Assembly: GCF_020386615.1 (NCBI RefSeq)
Contig: NZ_CP077769.1
Coordinates: 1,302,001-1,366,000, forward strand
Length of the DNA stretch: 64,000 nucleotides
Direction of reading: 5' to 3'
Origin: Chitinophaga pendula
Lineage (GTDB): Bacteria > Bacteroidota > Bacteroidia > Chitinophagales > Chitinophagaceae
Part shown: positions 8,752-16,611 of the stretch, one piece after another
Numbering within the stretch: position 1 is the first letter of the stretch
Layout: each line of letters opens with the position of its first letter
Program-made: the position numbers and the translations under genes
Notes under the pieces: model-generated
The model's input: only the letters and a program-made list of their open reading frames with translations
Told to the model about the DNA's origin: nothing
The model's database searches: none

Positions 8752-8788
8752 AAAAGAGGTGACTCCGTAACCGGGGTCGCCTCTTTTT
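8752..8788 (+). terminator. Terminator/attenuator after the precursor peptide gene
   Basis: The arms AAAAGAGGTGACTCCG (8752-8767) and CGGGGTCGCCTCTTTT (8772-8787) form a 16-bp stem with two G-T wobbles, a TAAC loop and a T-run. It sits between the peptide gene and the biosynthetic genes. Partial read-through would give much more peptide mRNA than enzyme mRNA, a common precursor arrangement. Confidence 0.85.
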
Positions 8789-8848
8789 CTGCTTATGGAA
8801 TCATAAGACCATTATCTGACATTACTGAACGAATATACCTGTAATTCC

Positions 8849-10477
8849 ATGTCCAACACTATCTGGTGGCCATTTGAGCTGGCCCCTGAACTAGACGCTT
8901 CCTTTCGTACTTATAAAGAGGAGATGGCACATCGGCATGTGTCGCTGAACAAGCAACGGATTGGTCAGCTGGCCGGTCAGCTGGCGGATATCATGGCATC
9001 ACACGTACCTGATATCATTGAGCGGGATGGCCTGCCTTATTTGTGTCATATCATCAACGGATGGGGGAATGCTACCTACCGGCAACGGGAGATGATCAGT
9101 GAGATGCTTCCCTTTGTGCATTATGACGGAGGAGGGAATCCTTTCATTCTTCAATGCGAGCCGGAAGGGGACTTCCATCCCTGGCAGGCATTCGCGTATG
9201 CGGTGATGGCAGGCGTAGATGCGGATGCGCCTATCGGGCAATCGGATATTACGTTACGGCAGTTGGGTCGTCATACCCGGCAATTAAATATTGGAAAAGA
9301 GCAAGGGCATGAGTTGGGGCATTTATTATATGCATTGTCCCAGCTGGAGCCTTCGAAAGATATACCCCCTTTCCTTATCGGTGGAGAACCGCATGATCTG
9401 AAAGCGGTGATGGATATGGCTATAGATGCGCATTATTACGGATCATTCGATGTATGTCGTAAGGTGCATCTGACGGAAGGTATCTGTGCGATCAGTCACC
9501 GGGTGGAAGGTTTTGCGGAGTATCGCCCGGTAGCGGAGCAGTTTCTGCATGGGCAACTGGACATCCTGTTCCTGTTGTGTATGACGCTGGAGGAGTCGCA
9601 GGCGTCGTTAAAGAACGGTATTTTGCTGGAAGATAATCCCCGGCTGAAAGAGTTGCGGGATGTACTGAAGATATCCAACTTCCTGGAGAACCATGCTTTC
9701 TATGTAGGACACCTGGTGGAGCTGGCGACGCTGGCAGCGCAATGTGGTTTTACGCCCGGAGTGGCGCATGTGAATGCGATGTTCCATGCGGTGAACCTGT
9801 TGAACGAGATCATACCTGACTACCTGCCCTATATTTATTTCGAGGATTGTTTTCTGCATTTCGGTCATTATCGCAGGGGGATAACCCTGTTGCAGGAGCT
9901 GGATGTGACCTTGCCAGCCGGTACGCCGGCAACGCTGGACCTGGCGGCATATACTGTTAACCTGGACGAACGTACGCCGTGGCGTACAGCGCCGGCCAAG
10001 ATCACGGAGCTGAGTGAAGTACACCGCAATGTATTCCGGTTGGCGAAGCCGGTACAGCAGGAGCGGGACCGTTTCCTGACGGTATTACATCACTATGCGA
10101 AAGTGGCGGACAGAGAGCTGGAGGCAAGAGGCGGATTCAAACATTTCCGTCGCATAGGCCCGCCTAGCTGGCCGCGTTCTTTTCATTACGAATTCCTGGA
10201 CTATGGCGATAAAATCGGTATAGAAGTGCATATAGAAAGTGATGCGGTGCAGCCGATGAATGATGTGGTGCAGGCTGTTACGCCCAAGGTACAGTCATTG
10301 TTCCCGGACAGGACGGTACAATGGGATGACAACTGGTATAAGAACCGGGGACGATTGCAGATACTTTTTGAAGAAGAATACCCGGAGGAAGCGTTATCTG
10401 GTGCGATGCAGTCTTTGATTGCCGCTACCTATGCCGACTTCCATCCGGTAGCCAGCAATATTCGTATTATTTCCTAA
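8849..10477 (+). CDS. Unrecognised 542-aa protein of the peptide cluster, possible modification enzyme
   Basis: I do not recognise this family. The protein is soluble-looking, with no signal peptide or membrane segment. It is rich in His, Trp and acidic residues (WWPFELAPELD at the start, DAHYYGSFDVCRKVH and HFGHYRRGITLLQELD further in). An HELGH motif at residues 154-158 fits HExxH, but the downstream third metal ligand is unclear. The last about 130 residues (from about 405) look like a separate alpha/beta domain with RRIGPPSWPRSFHYEF and DDNWYKNRGRLQI segments. It is the first enzyme-sized gene after the cysteine-rich peptide and ends 8 bases before the glycosyltransferase ATG, so it is probably the dedicated maturation protein. 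That role is inferred from position only. Confidence 0.55.
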   Translation: MSNTIWWPFELAPELDASFRTYKEEMAHRHVSLNKQRIGQLAGQLADIMASHVPDIIERDGLPYLCHIINGWGNATYRQREMISEMLPFVHYDGGGNPFILQCEPEGDFHPWQAFAYAVMAGVDADAPIGQSDITLRQLGRHTRQLNIGKEQGHELGHLLYALSQLEPSKDIPPFLIGGEPHDLKAVMDMAIDAHYYGSFDVCRKVHLTEGICAISHRVEGFAEYRPVAEQFLHGQLDILFLLCMTLEESQASLKNGILLEDNPRLKELRDVLKISNFLENHAFYVGHLVELATLAAQCGFTPGVAHVNAMFHAVNLLNEIIPDYLPYIYFEDCFLHFGHYRRGITLLQELDVTLPAGTPATLDLAAYTVNLDERTPWRTAPAKITELSEVHRNVFRLAKPVQQERDRFLTVLHHYAKVADRELEARGGFKHFRRIGPPSWPRSFHYEFLDYGDKIGIEVHIESDAVQPMNDVVQAVTPKVQSLFPDRTVQWDDNWYKNRGRLQILFEEEYPEEALSGAMQSLIAATYADFHPVASNIRIIS

Positions 10478-10485
10478 AAGCAGTG

Positions 10486-11943
10486 ATGATGAGAGATGTG
10501 GGGTTACTGGCCTTCCAGGAAAGTATGTGGCCCAGTCTGGAACGGACGCGGGCTTTTTACCAGGAGACGATCGCTGCCCGTTTTCAGACCCGCGATCTAG
10601 GGGATGTGCAGGCAGGGATCAAAGGCCCCTTGCCTGATGCGATTGTCAATTTTATGGGAGCAGCAGGATGGACGTTACCTGAATTACCCGGTTGTCCATT
10701 GATATTTGGCATGCATGGAGGAGCGATCCTGGACCAGGCGTTCCTGCGACAACATCTGGGACGCTTGCGTACTACGGACGTGCTGTTGGTGAACTGCCAG
10801 TCGGATAGCGACATACTGCAAGGTATGTTTGAAGGCGAGGGACCTGTATGCAGCCAGCTGCCATTGCCGGTAGACGGGCAGTATTTCCGTCCGCTGGATA
10901 ATGCGGAAGTCCGTGCTCAACTGCCACTGGCGGACGTGGATTATGTAGTGGGATATGTATGCCGCCTGTTGCCGCAGAAGAACCTACACCGTTACCTGCT
11001 GATGCTGCGTGCCTTGAAAGCGGCATTACCCGGCAAACGTATCAAGGGGATCATCATCGGCAAATACTGGGTGGACTATCCAGTGCTTAACTATGTTACA
11101 GAAACCTATCCCGGTTATATACAACAACAGATACAGCAATACGGATTACAACAGGACCTGTTGTATTTCCCCGGCAATCTGAGCAATGAAGAGCTGGGGC
11201 TTTGTTACAATGCGATGGATGTGCTGATACATCCGACTAATTCTATCGATGAGAATTTCGGTTATGCTCCCGTAGAGGCGATGGCCTGTGGTACACCGGT
11301 CATTGGTGCTGCTTACGGAGGGGTGAAAGATACGGTGATCAGGGGGGAGACCGGTTACCTGATGCCTACCTGGATGACGCCTGCAGGTATCCGTATGGAT
11401 AGCTGGGGAGGTTATCAGGCTGCGTTGCGTTTATTGCAGGATGAGGCGTTGCGCCGGCAGATGTCGGCGGCGGCCTTGAAGCGGGCGGAATATTTCAGCC
11501 GGGAGAACTGCAGCCGGATATTGGCAGATACGATCGAAGCGGCCATTATCCGATACCAGCAATCACCCGGCAGGCCGGTACAGCTGCGTCCCGAAGCGCC
11601 GGTGCCGGCGAAGACGGCTTACCTGCCTGCCATCGAGCAGTCCTGGGAGCATTATATAGCGCCGGTACAGCATTATGTAAGTATAGCCGTGCCGAAGGTC
11701 ACACTGGAAGACCAGGTATACCTGGCCGCACCTTTACATGGCGAAGGCGCTGCTACTGTAGTACTGGATGATCCTGCGTGGCCTGCCCGTTACGAGCTTA
11801 ACACACAGGAGCGAGCTGTCGTCACCTATTGCGATGGCACCGTAAGCGTAAAGGAACTCCTGGCACAAAGCGGGGCTGACCTGCCCTGTATACAACACCT
11901 GGTGGATATAGGACTACTATGTTACACCGCTATGAATAACTAA
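10486..11943 (+). CDS. GT4 glycosyltransferase with PqqD/RRE-like C-terminal tail
   Basis: The first about 370 residues are a GT-B glycosyltransferase of family 4. YVCRLLPQKNLHRYL opens the C-terminal Rossmann half, and ENFGYAPVEAMACGTPVIG is the E-x7-E donor site. The N-terminal half has FGMHGG and NCQSDSD segments. After a linker of about 70 residues the last 50 read ELNTQERAVVTYCDGTVSV, then ELLAQSG and a final helix ending IGLLCY. That pattern resembles PqqD-type RiPP recognition elements (y-x-l-N ... dG-x-x-tv-x-e-l ... L-x-x-x-GLL). If right, the enzyme binds a peptide leader and sugar-modifies the peptide. Start: GTG at 10483 is also possible. Confidence 0.82.
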   Translation: MMRDVGLLAFQESMWPSLERTRAFYQETIAARFQTRDLGDVQAGIKGPLPDAIVNFMGAAGWTLPELPGCPLIFGMHGGAILDQAFLRQHLGRLRTTDVLLVNCQSDSDILQGMFEGEGPVCSQLPLPVDGQYFRPLDNAEVRAQLPLADVDYVVGYVCRLLPQKNLHRYLLMLRALKAALPGKRIKGIIIGKYWVDYPVLNYVTETYPGYIQQQIQQYGLQQDLLYFPGNLSNEELGLCYNAMDVLIHPTNSIDENFGYAPVEAMACGTPVIGAAYGGVKDTVIRGETGYLMPTWMTPAGIRMDSWGGYQAALRLLQDEALRRQMSAAALKRAEYFSRENCSRILADTIEAAIIRYQQSPGRPVQLRPEAPVPAKTAYLPAIEQSWEHYIAPVQHYVSIAVPKVTLEDQVYLAAPLHGEGAATVVLDDPAWPARYELNTQERAVVTYCDGTVSVKELLAQSGADLPCIQHLVDIGLLCYTAMNN

Positions 11944-11959
11944 AACCAGATCAATCGTT

Positions 11960-12775
11960 ATGCAGTCCGTGTTATTCTCAATTATCATCCCCTGGAGCAA
12001 CCGGCCCAGCCTGTTGCAGACCTTACAAGACAACAGGGCTGCATTCCTTTCCTATCCCACAGAGATCATCATCGTAAATGGCGGCGGCGACGAGGCGATG
12101 TTGACAGACATTGTCCGGCAGGCAGACCTGGATATACAGGTCCTTTCTCTCTCCGCGATGAAGGTCTTCAACAAGTGTTACTGTCTGAATGTAGGCGCAC
12201 ACCATGCAAAAGGGCAGTACCTGTTCTTTTTGGATGCGGATATCATCTTTACCGAAGCATTGTTGACAGAGGTGCTTACCTATCTGCCGGCAGATCATTT
12301 TGTGACGGTAGAGAAAGTGAAAGAGTCAGCTGCCAAACCTGGTGGTCCATCCAGCTACCTGTCGGAGCTGGCCTATTATATCGAGATCGCCGATATTACT
12401 CAGCGGCGTGTGAAGATAGAGACCAGCCGTATATTCATCAATGAAAAGAGCCGCAGCGCTCCCGGACTGATATTTATGAAGCGGGCAGATTTCGAAACGG
12501 TGAACGGGATGAATGCTGCACTGGAAGGATGGGGATGGGAAGACAACGACCTGCTGGCCAGATTACAGCTCGTACTGGCATTGCAATGGAAACGTTGTGG
12601 CAGCGCGATACACCTGACGCATGGCGACGATGTACGTGTACTGCCGGCAGGCAGCCGGCAAGTCAGCGAGCAAAGGAACTTCGGTATCTGCCTGGATAAC
12701 TACAGCCAGGGCAACTACCTGGGTACCTACAAGCAGGACATTGAAAGTTACCTGGGAACACCGGTAGCTCCCTGA
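11960..12775 (+). CDS. GT2-type glycosyltransferase with GT7C-like end
   Basis: This 271-aa GT-A enzyme begins with the family 2 core (FSIIIPWSNRPSLLQTLQ; EIIIVNGGGDE). It has the metal-binding acidic motif FLDADII at about residues 92-98. Near the C-terminus GWGWEDNDLLARLQL (about 194-208) matches the [GxGxED] acceptor/catalytic segment of GT7C, as in beta-4-galactosyltransferase and chondroitin-polymerase-like enzymes, with HLTHGDD following. It lies 16 bases after the GT4 gene, so both are probably co-transcribed. Together they could build a disaccharide or modify two positions. Donor and acceptor are not predictable from sequence. Confidence 0.85.
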   Translation: MQSVLFSIIIPWSNRPSLLQTLQDNRAAFLSYPTEIIIVNGGGDEAMLTDIVRQADLDIQVLSLSAMKVFNKCYCLNVGAHHAKGQYLFFLDADIIFTEALLTEVLTYLPADHFVTVEKVKESAAKPGGPSSYLSELAYYIEIADITQRRVKIETSRIFINEKSRSAPGLIFMKRADFETVNGMNAALEGWGWEDNDLLARLQLVLALQWKRCGSAIHLTHGDDVRVLPAGSRQVSEQRNFGICLDNYSQGNYLGTYKQDIESYLGTPVAP

Positions 12776-12840
12776 ACGAAGGTGAGCCGCTGACCGATAG
12801 CTGAAAAACAAACCATTGACCCGGAAAAGCAGCATGCTAT

Positions 12841-14184
12841 ATGATACCCCCTCGTGCAAATGACATTACAGTACGTACGCAAGTAGACTTATCCAATTCT
12901 ACGGGAAAACCCCTGTACCTGATCCTGATTGCGACCAAACCTTGTTATATTAAACTGGCCAGTCTGATACTGGCCTTGGAAGAGAAGCAGGTGCCTTACC
13001 TGGCTATAGACACCGGTCAGCATTTCGAAAAAGACCTGGTGAATGCCCGTGAAGAGCTGCGGTATGAGCAGCTGGTATCCATATATCTACATGTGAGGGG
13101 CGGTATGATGGAGCGGACCGGCGACCTGGCGGAAAAAGTCAACTGGCTGGGTACGTTACTGCGTAATATGGGACTGCGTATGCCTGCCATCCCGGTAGTA
13201 TCCGGAGATACGTATACGGCGGGTATGTTCCCATTACTCTGGTATCTGAAGACGAGCATCCGGAGCATACATGTGGAGGCGGGATTAAGATCCTATTCGC
13301 CTTTCCACCACTTGGATGCGGGGGCTGCTTACCGGGATTATATTGACTTGCAGCGGCATAGTTGCGAGTGGAGATCTGTACGGGATGATCCTTTCCCTGA
13401 AGGCATCGATACCAGGCTTGCGACCCTGTGTTCACAACTGTACCTGGCGCCGGTAGCTTTTAACGAGCAGCGGTTGCTGGAGGAAGGAGTACCTGGCAGT
13501 GACATTAAGATTGTAGGATCGCTGAGTGCAGATGCGGTGGCCCTGATCCGCCGGGAGCATATACAGCAGTCTATATTTGAGATCTATCCTTTTCTATCCG
13601 AAGGGAAATGGTTGCGGGTAGACCTGCACCGGCGGGAGAACATGGACGGCCGTACGTTGCTGGTCTTGTTCGAAGCCATGCAGCAGTTGGGAGACAGCGG
13701 TCTGCAGATCGTACTGGTACTCTCCAATGCATTGAGCAAAGCGATACAGGTATACGGACTGCAACCGCAGCTGGATGCATTACAACGTAAAGGTAATATA
13801 CGGATAACGCCGCTATGGCCACTGTATCACCATGTGATGGAGTTCCTCGCCTCAGCGCATTGTCTTGGTGTATATACTGACAGTGGTGGATTGCAGGAGG
13901 AGACCCAGATCATGGACATCCCCTGTATCACCTGCCGGTTCAGTACAGACCGGCCGGAGACGATCCTGCAGGTGCATAATAACCTGCTGGTGCCGCCTGT
14001 CAGTGCTACTTTTATCTATGAGTCACTCGTGCATATCTTTTCCAACCAGGATACTTTATTCAGTAATCACGAAAAACAACTATACCAGGTAGCGGTAGGT
14101 GACCGTATTGCCGGTATATTGCAGACATATGTGCCGATAGCCAGCCGTGTGGGGCAGGATATATTTGAAGCGGTAAGTGTATAA
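12841..14184 (+). CDS. UDP-N-acetylglucosamine 2-epimerase-like protein
   Basis: This 447-aa homologue of WecB/MnaA interconverts UDP-GlcNAc and UDP-ManNAc in characterised members. Recognisable motifs are DTGQHFEKD, VVSGDTYTAG, HVEAGLRSYSP, LHRRENMDG and YTDSGGLQEE, in family order. It is about 70 residues longer than usual because of an N-terminal extension and an insert after HVEAGLRSYSP (about residues 156-180). The usual FPEExNR segment is changed to FPEGIDTR, so a catalytic or binding Glu may be missing; the reaction may differ from the standard one. Set between glycosyltransferase genes and the export gene, it probably supplies or tailors the sugar donor. Confidence 0.82.
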   Translation: MIPPRANDITVRTQVDLSNSTGKPLYLILIATKPCYIKLASLILALEEKQVPYLAIDTGQHFEKDLVNAREELRYEQLVSIYLHVRGGMMERTGDLAEKVNWLGTLLRNMGLRMPAIPVVSGDTYTAGMFPLLWYLKTSIRSIHVEAGLRSYSPFHHLDAGAAYRDYIDLQRHSCEWRSVRDDPFPEGIDTRLATLCSQLYLAPVAFNEQRLLEEGVPGSDIKIVGSLSADAVALIRREHIQQSIFEIYPFLSEGKWLRVDLHRRENMDGRTLLVLFEAMQQLGDSGLQIVLVLSNALSKAIQVYGLQPQLDALQRKGNIRITPLWPLYHHVMEFLASAHCLGVYTDSGGLQEETQIMDIPCITCRFSTDRPETILQVHNNLLVPPVSATFIYESLVHIFSNQDTLFSNHEKQLYQVAVGDRIAGILQTYVPIASRVGQDIFEAVSV

Positions 14185-14213
14185 TGGCTATCACAATTAA
14201 AAAATGAGATGAT

Positions 14214-16592
14214 ATGTTGCTGAACTATCTGTTAACGGCGAAGCGGAATTTATTACGTCATAAGCGAATATTTTTTCTGAACCTGTTCGGGCTATCGATC
14301 GGTATTGCTACCTGCATACTGATCTTTTTGCTGGTCAGGCATGAGCTCAGTTATGATAGTCAGCATCACCAGGGGAGTCGTATCTACCGGGTGGTACAGC
14401 AGCAGCAATTTGCCGGTGCGGCACAACAGGTGGCTACTACCAGCGGGATGTTAGGGCCTGCGATGGAGCAGGAATTTCCGGAGGTGGAAGAAAGCGTACG
14501 GTTGTTGCTGCGAAGGAATATATTGGTAGGTAACGGCATGGATCATTATCCACGGGAGACGATCGCGATGGCTGACTCTACTTTTTTCAAGGTATTTGAT
14601 GTGGATTTTATCGCCGGTAACCCTGCTACTGCCATTACCCGTCCGCAAAGTATGGTGCTGACGGAGTCTGCCGCCAGGCGTTATTTCGGAAAAAAGGAAG
14701 CATTAGGACAATACATAACGATCGCTAACCGTAAAGACTATATGGTCACCGGCATTATCAGGGACTTGCCCGAAAATGCGCATTTTCATTTTGACGGGCT
14801 TACTTCGCTGGAGGTGAGCGGCTGGATGAAGAACTGGTATATCAGCGGGCTGTGGACCTATGTGCTGATCAAAGCAAATAGTGATGCAGCGAAACTGGAT
14901 GATAAATTACCACTGATCATCAGTAAGTACCGGGACCCCAAAGATGTATCACAGGTACAACTACACTTACAGCCTTTGCAGGACATCCACCTGCATTCCA
15001 ATATGGCCCAGGAGATCGAGGCTAATGGTGATATTTCCATTGTATGGATCTTCTCTTTTACGGCATTGGTGATCTTGTCGCTGGCCGGTGTCAACTATGT
15101 GACGTTGGTGACGGCGCAGCATCATGCAAGATTGAAAGAGATTGGTATCCGTAAGGCCATTGGTGCACATCGCGGGCAGTTGATCTCCCAGTTCATGACG
15201 GAATCTTATGTAGTGGTGTTCCTCTCTTTTATAATGGCGTTGCTCTTATCCTGGCTGTGTTTGCCATTGTTCAACCGGGTTACGCAGCAGGCTTTTCACT
15301 GGACGATGTTGTTCCTGCCAGGCAACCTGTTGAGTTACCTGTTGGGCATATTGATCTTTGGCGCATTGGCGGGAGGTTATCCTGCTTTGTACCTGTCCCG
15401 TTTTACGCCTACGGCGGCGTTGCGTGCCAAGGTGGCAACAAGGGGGCGTTCAGGTTTTACTTTCCGCATGGGAGCGGTGATCTTCCAGTTCACCGTGTCG
15501 ATCATCCTGATCATTTCCTCCCTGGTAGCATCGCAACAACTGTCTTATATCAGCGATAAATCGCTGGGTTATAATAAAGCGCATTTGCTGAATGTGGTGA
15601 TCCGTGATCCGAAATGGTTCGGTAATACAGACCCGATCAAACAGGCATTCCTGAAGCAGCCGGGCGTAGTAAAGGTGGCGGCTACGCTCAACCCCCTGGG
15701 AGATGAGCTGGATGCCTCGGATGTAAAGCTACCGGCTACCTCAAAGGAAGAGACGCGGTTGCTGGCGGTGTCTATGGTAGACTATGATTACCTGCAGACG
15801 CTGGAGCTGCCGATAGTGGCCGGCCGTGGTTTCTCTGCGGATTATGCTACTGACACCACGCATGCTTTCATCATCAATGAGACGGCTGCCCGAAAGTTTG
15901 GCTGGAAGAAGGCAGAAGAAGCGATCGGCAAAGAGCTGGAGTACCTGGGAGGCGACCGGGTGAAGGAGCCGGTGATAGGCGTTGTGAAGGACTTCCATAT
16001 GGCGTCGCTGCACCAGGAGATACAACCTTTGTTGCTGTTGTGCTGGCCGAGCCGGTTGTCATCATTGGTTGTACGTATCAAGGGCGGTGACAGGGAGCAG
16101 ACGCTGGCAGGATTACGTAGTGCCTGGCAACAGTTTGGTTCTCCTTACCCATTAGAAATAAGTTTTGTTTCAGATTCACTGGATGCATTGTATCAGCAGG
16201 ACAAGCAGGCGAGGAGTGTGATCAACCTGTTTATGGCGATGGCGATCGTGATAGCGGGCTTGGGATTGTTTGGGCTGTCAGCGCTGACGGCGCAGCAACG
16301 TACTAAAGAAATGGCCATACGCCGTACGCTGGGTGCTTCAGCTACGCATGTGGTATTACTGTTGTATAAAAGTTTTGTTCCCCTGGTACTGGTTGCCAAC
16401 GTGATTGCCTGGCCGGTGGCCTGGTGGTTGACCCGGCGTTGGCTGGAAGATTTCTCCTACCGTACCTCCCTTAATTACCTCAATTTTCTCTATTCCGGAG
16501 TAGCTGCTTTGATCGTCGCTGTCGTAACGGTGAGTTATCATGCGTTGCGAACTGCCCGCCAACAGCCGGTGACCAGCCTGCGAAAGGAATAG
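14214..16592 (+). CDS. MacB/FtsX-type ABC transporter permease
   Basis: This 792-aa membrane protein has the duplicated plan frequent in Bacteroidota. An N-terminal helix is followed by a MacB-type periplasmic domain and FtsX helices (about residues 285-425). A second helix with periplasmic domain (about 430-660) and second FtsX block (about 670-785) follow. The ARLKEIGIRKAIGAHRGQL and RTKEMAIRRTLGASATHV segments are the paired coupling helices. No ATPase is encoded beside it, unlike normal MacB systems, so a remote ATPase must be used or the protein has another role. Its place within the peptide/sugar cluster suggests export or self-protection. Confidence 0.85.
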   Translation: MLLNYLLTAKRNLLRHKRIFFLNLFGLSIGIATCILIFLLVRHELSYDSQHHQGSRIYRVVQQQQFAGAAQQVATTSGMLGPAMEQEFPEVEESVRLLLRRNILVGNGMDHYPRETIAMADSTFFKVFDVDFIAGNPATAITRPQSMVLTESAARRYFGKKEALGQYITIANRKDYMVTGIIRDLPENAHFHFDGLTSLEVSGWMKNWYISGLWTYVLIKANSDAAKLDDKLPLIISKYRDPKDVSQVQLHLQPLQDIHLHSNMAQEIEANGDISIVWIFSFTALVILSLAGVNYVTLVTAQHHARLKEIGIRKAIGAHRGQLISQFMTESYVVVFLSFIMALLLSWLCLPLFNRVTQQAFHWTMLFLPGNLLSYLLGILIFGALAGGYPALYLSRFTPTAALRAKVATRGRSGFTFRMGAVIFQFTVSIILIISSLVASQQLSYISDKSLGYNKAHLLNVVIRDPKWFGNTDPIKQAFLKQPGVVKVAATLNPLGDELDASDVKLPATSKEETRLLAVSMVDYDYLQTLELPIVAGRGFSADYATDTTHAFIINETAARKFGWKKAEEAIGKELEYLGGDRVKEPVIGVVKDFHMASLHQEIQPLLLLCWPSRLSSLVVRIKGGDREQTLAGLRSAWQQFGSPYPLEISFVSDSLDALYQQDKQARSVINLFMAMAIVIAGLGLFGLSALTAQQRTKEMAIRRTLGASATHVVLLLYKSFVPLVLVANVIAWPVAWWLTRRWLEDFSYRTSLNYLNFLYSGVAALIVAVVTVSYHALRTARQQPVTSLRKE

Positions 16593-16611
16593 TGCTATCA
16601 ACGCGAAACAT

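Noticed and set aside
9308..9322. HELGH in the 542-aa protein as a zinc protease site
   Set aside because: A bare HExxH occurs by chance often, and no third ligand or protease fold is evident; kept only as an unproven motif.
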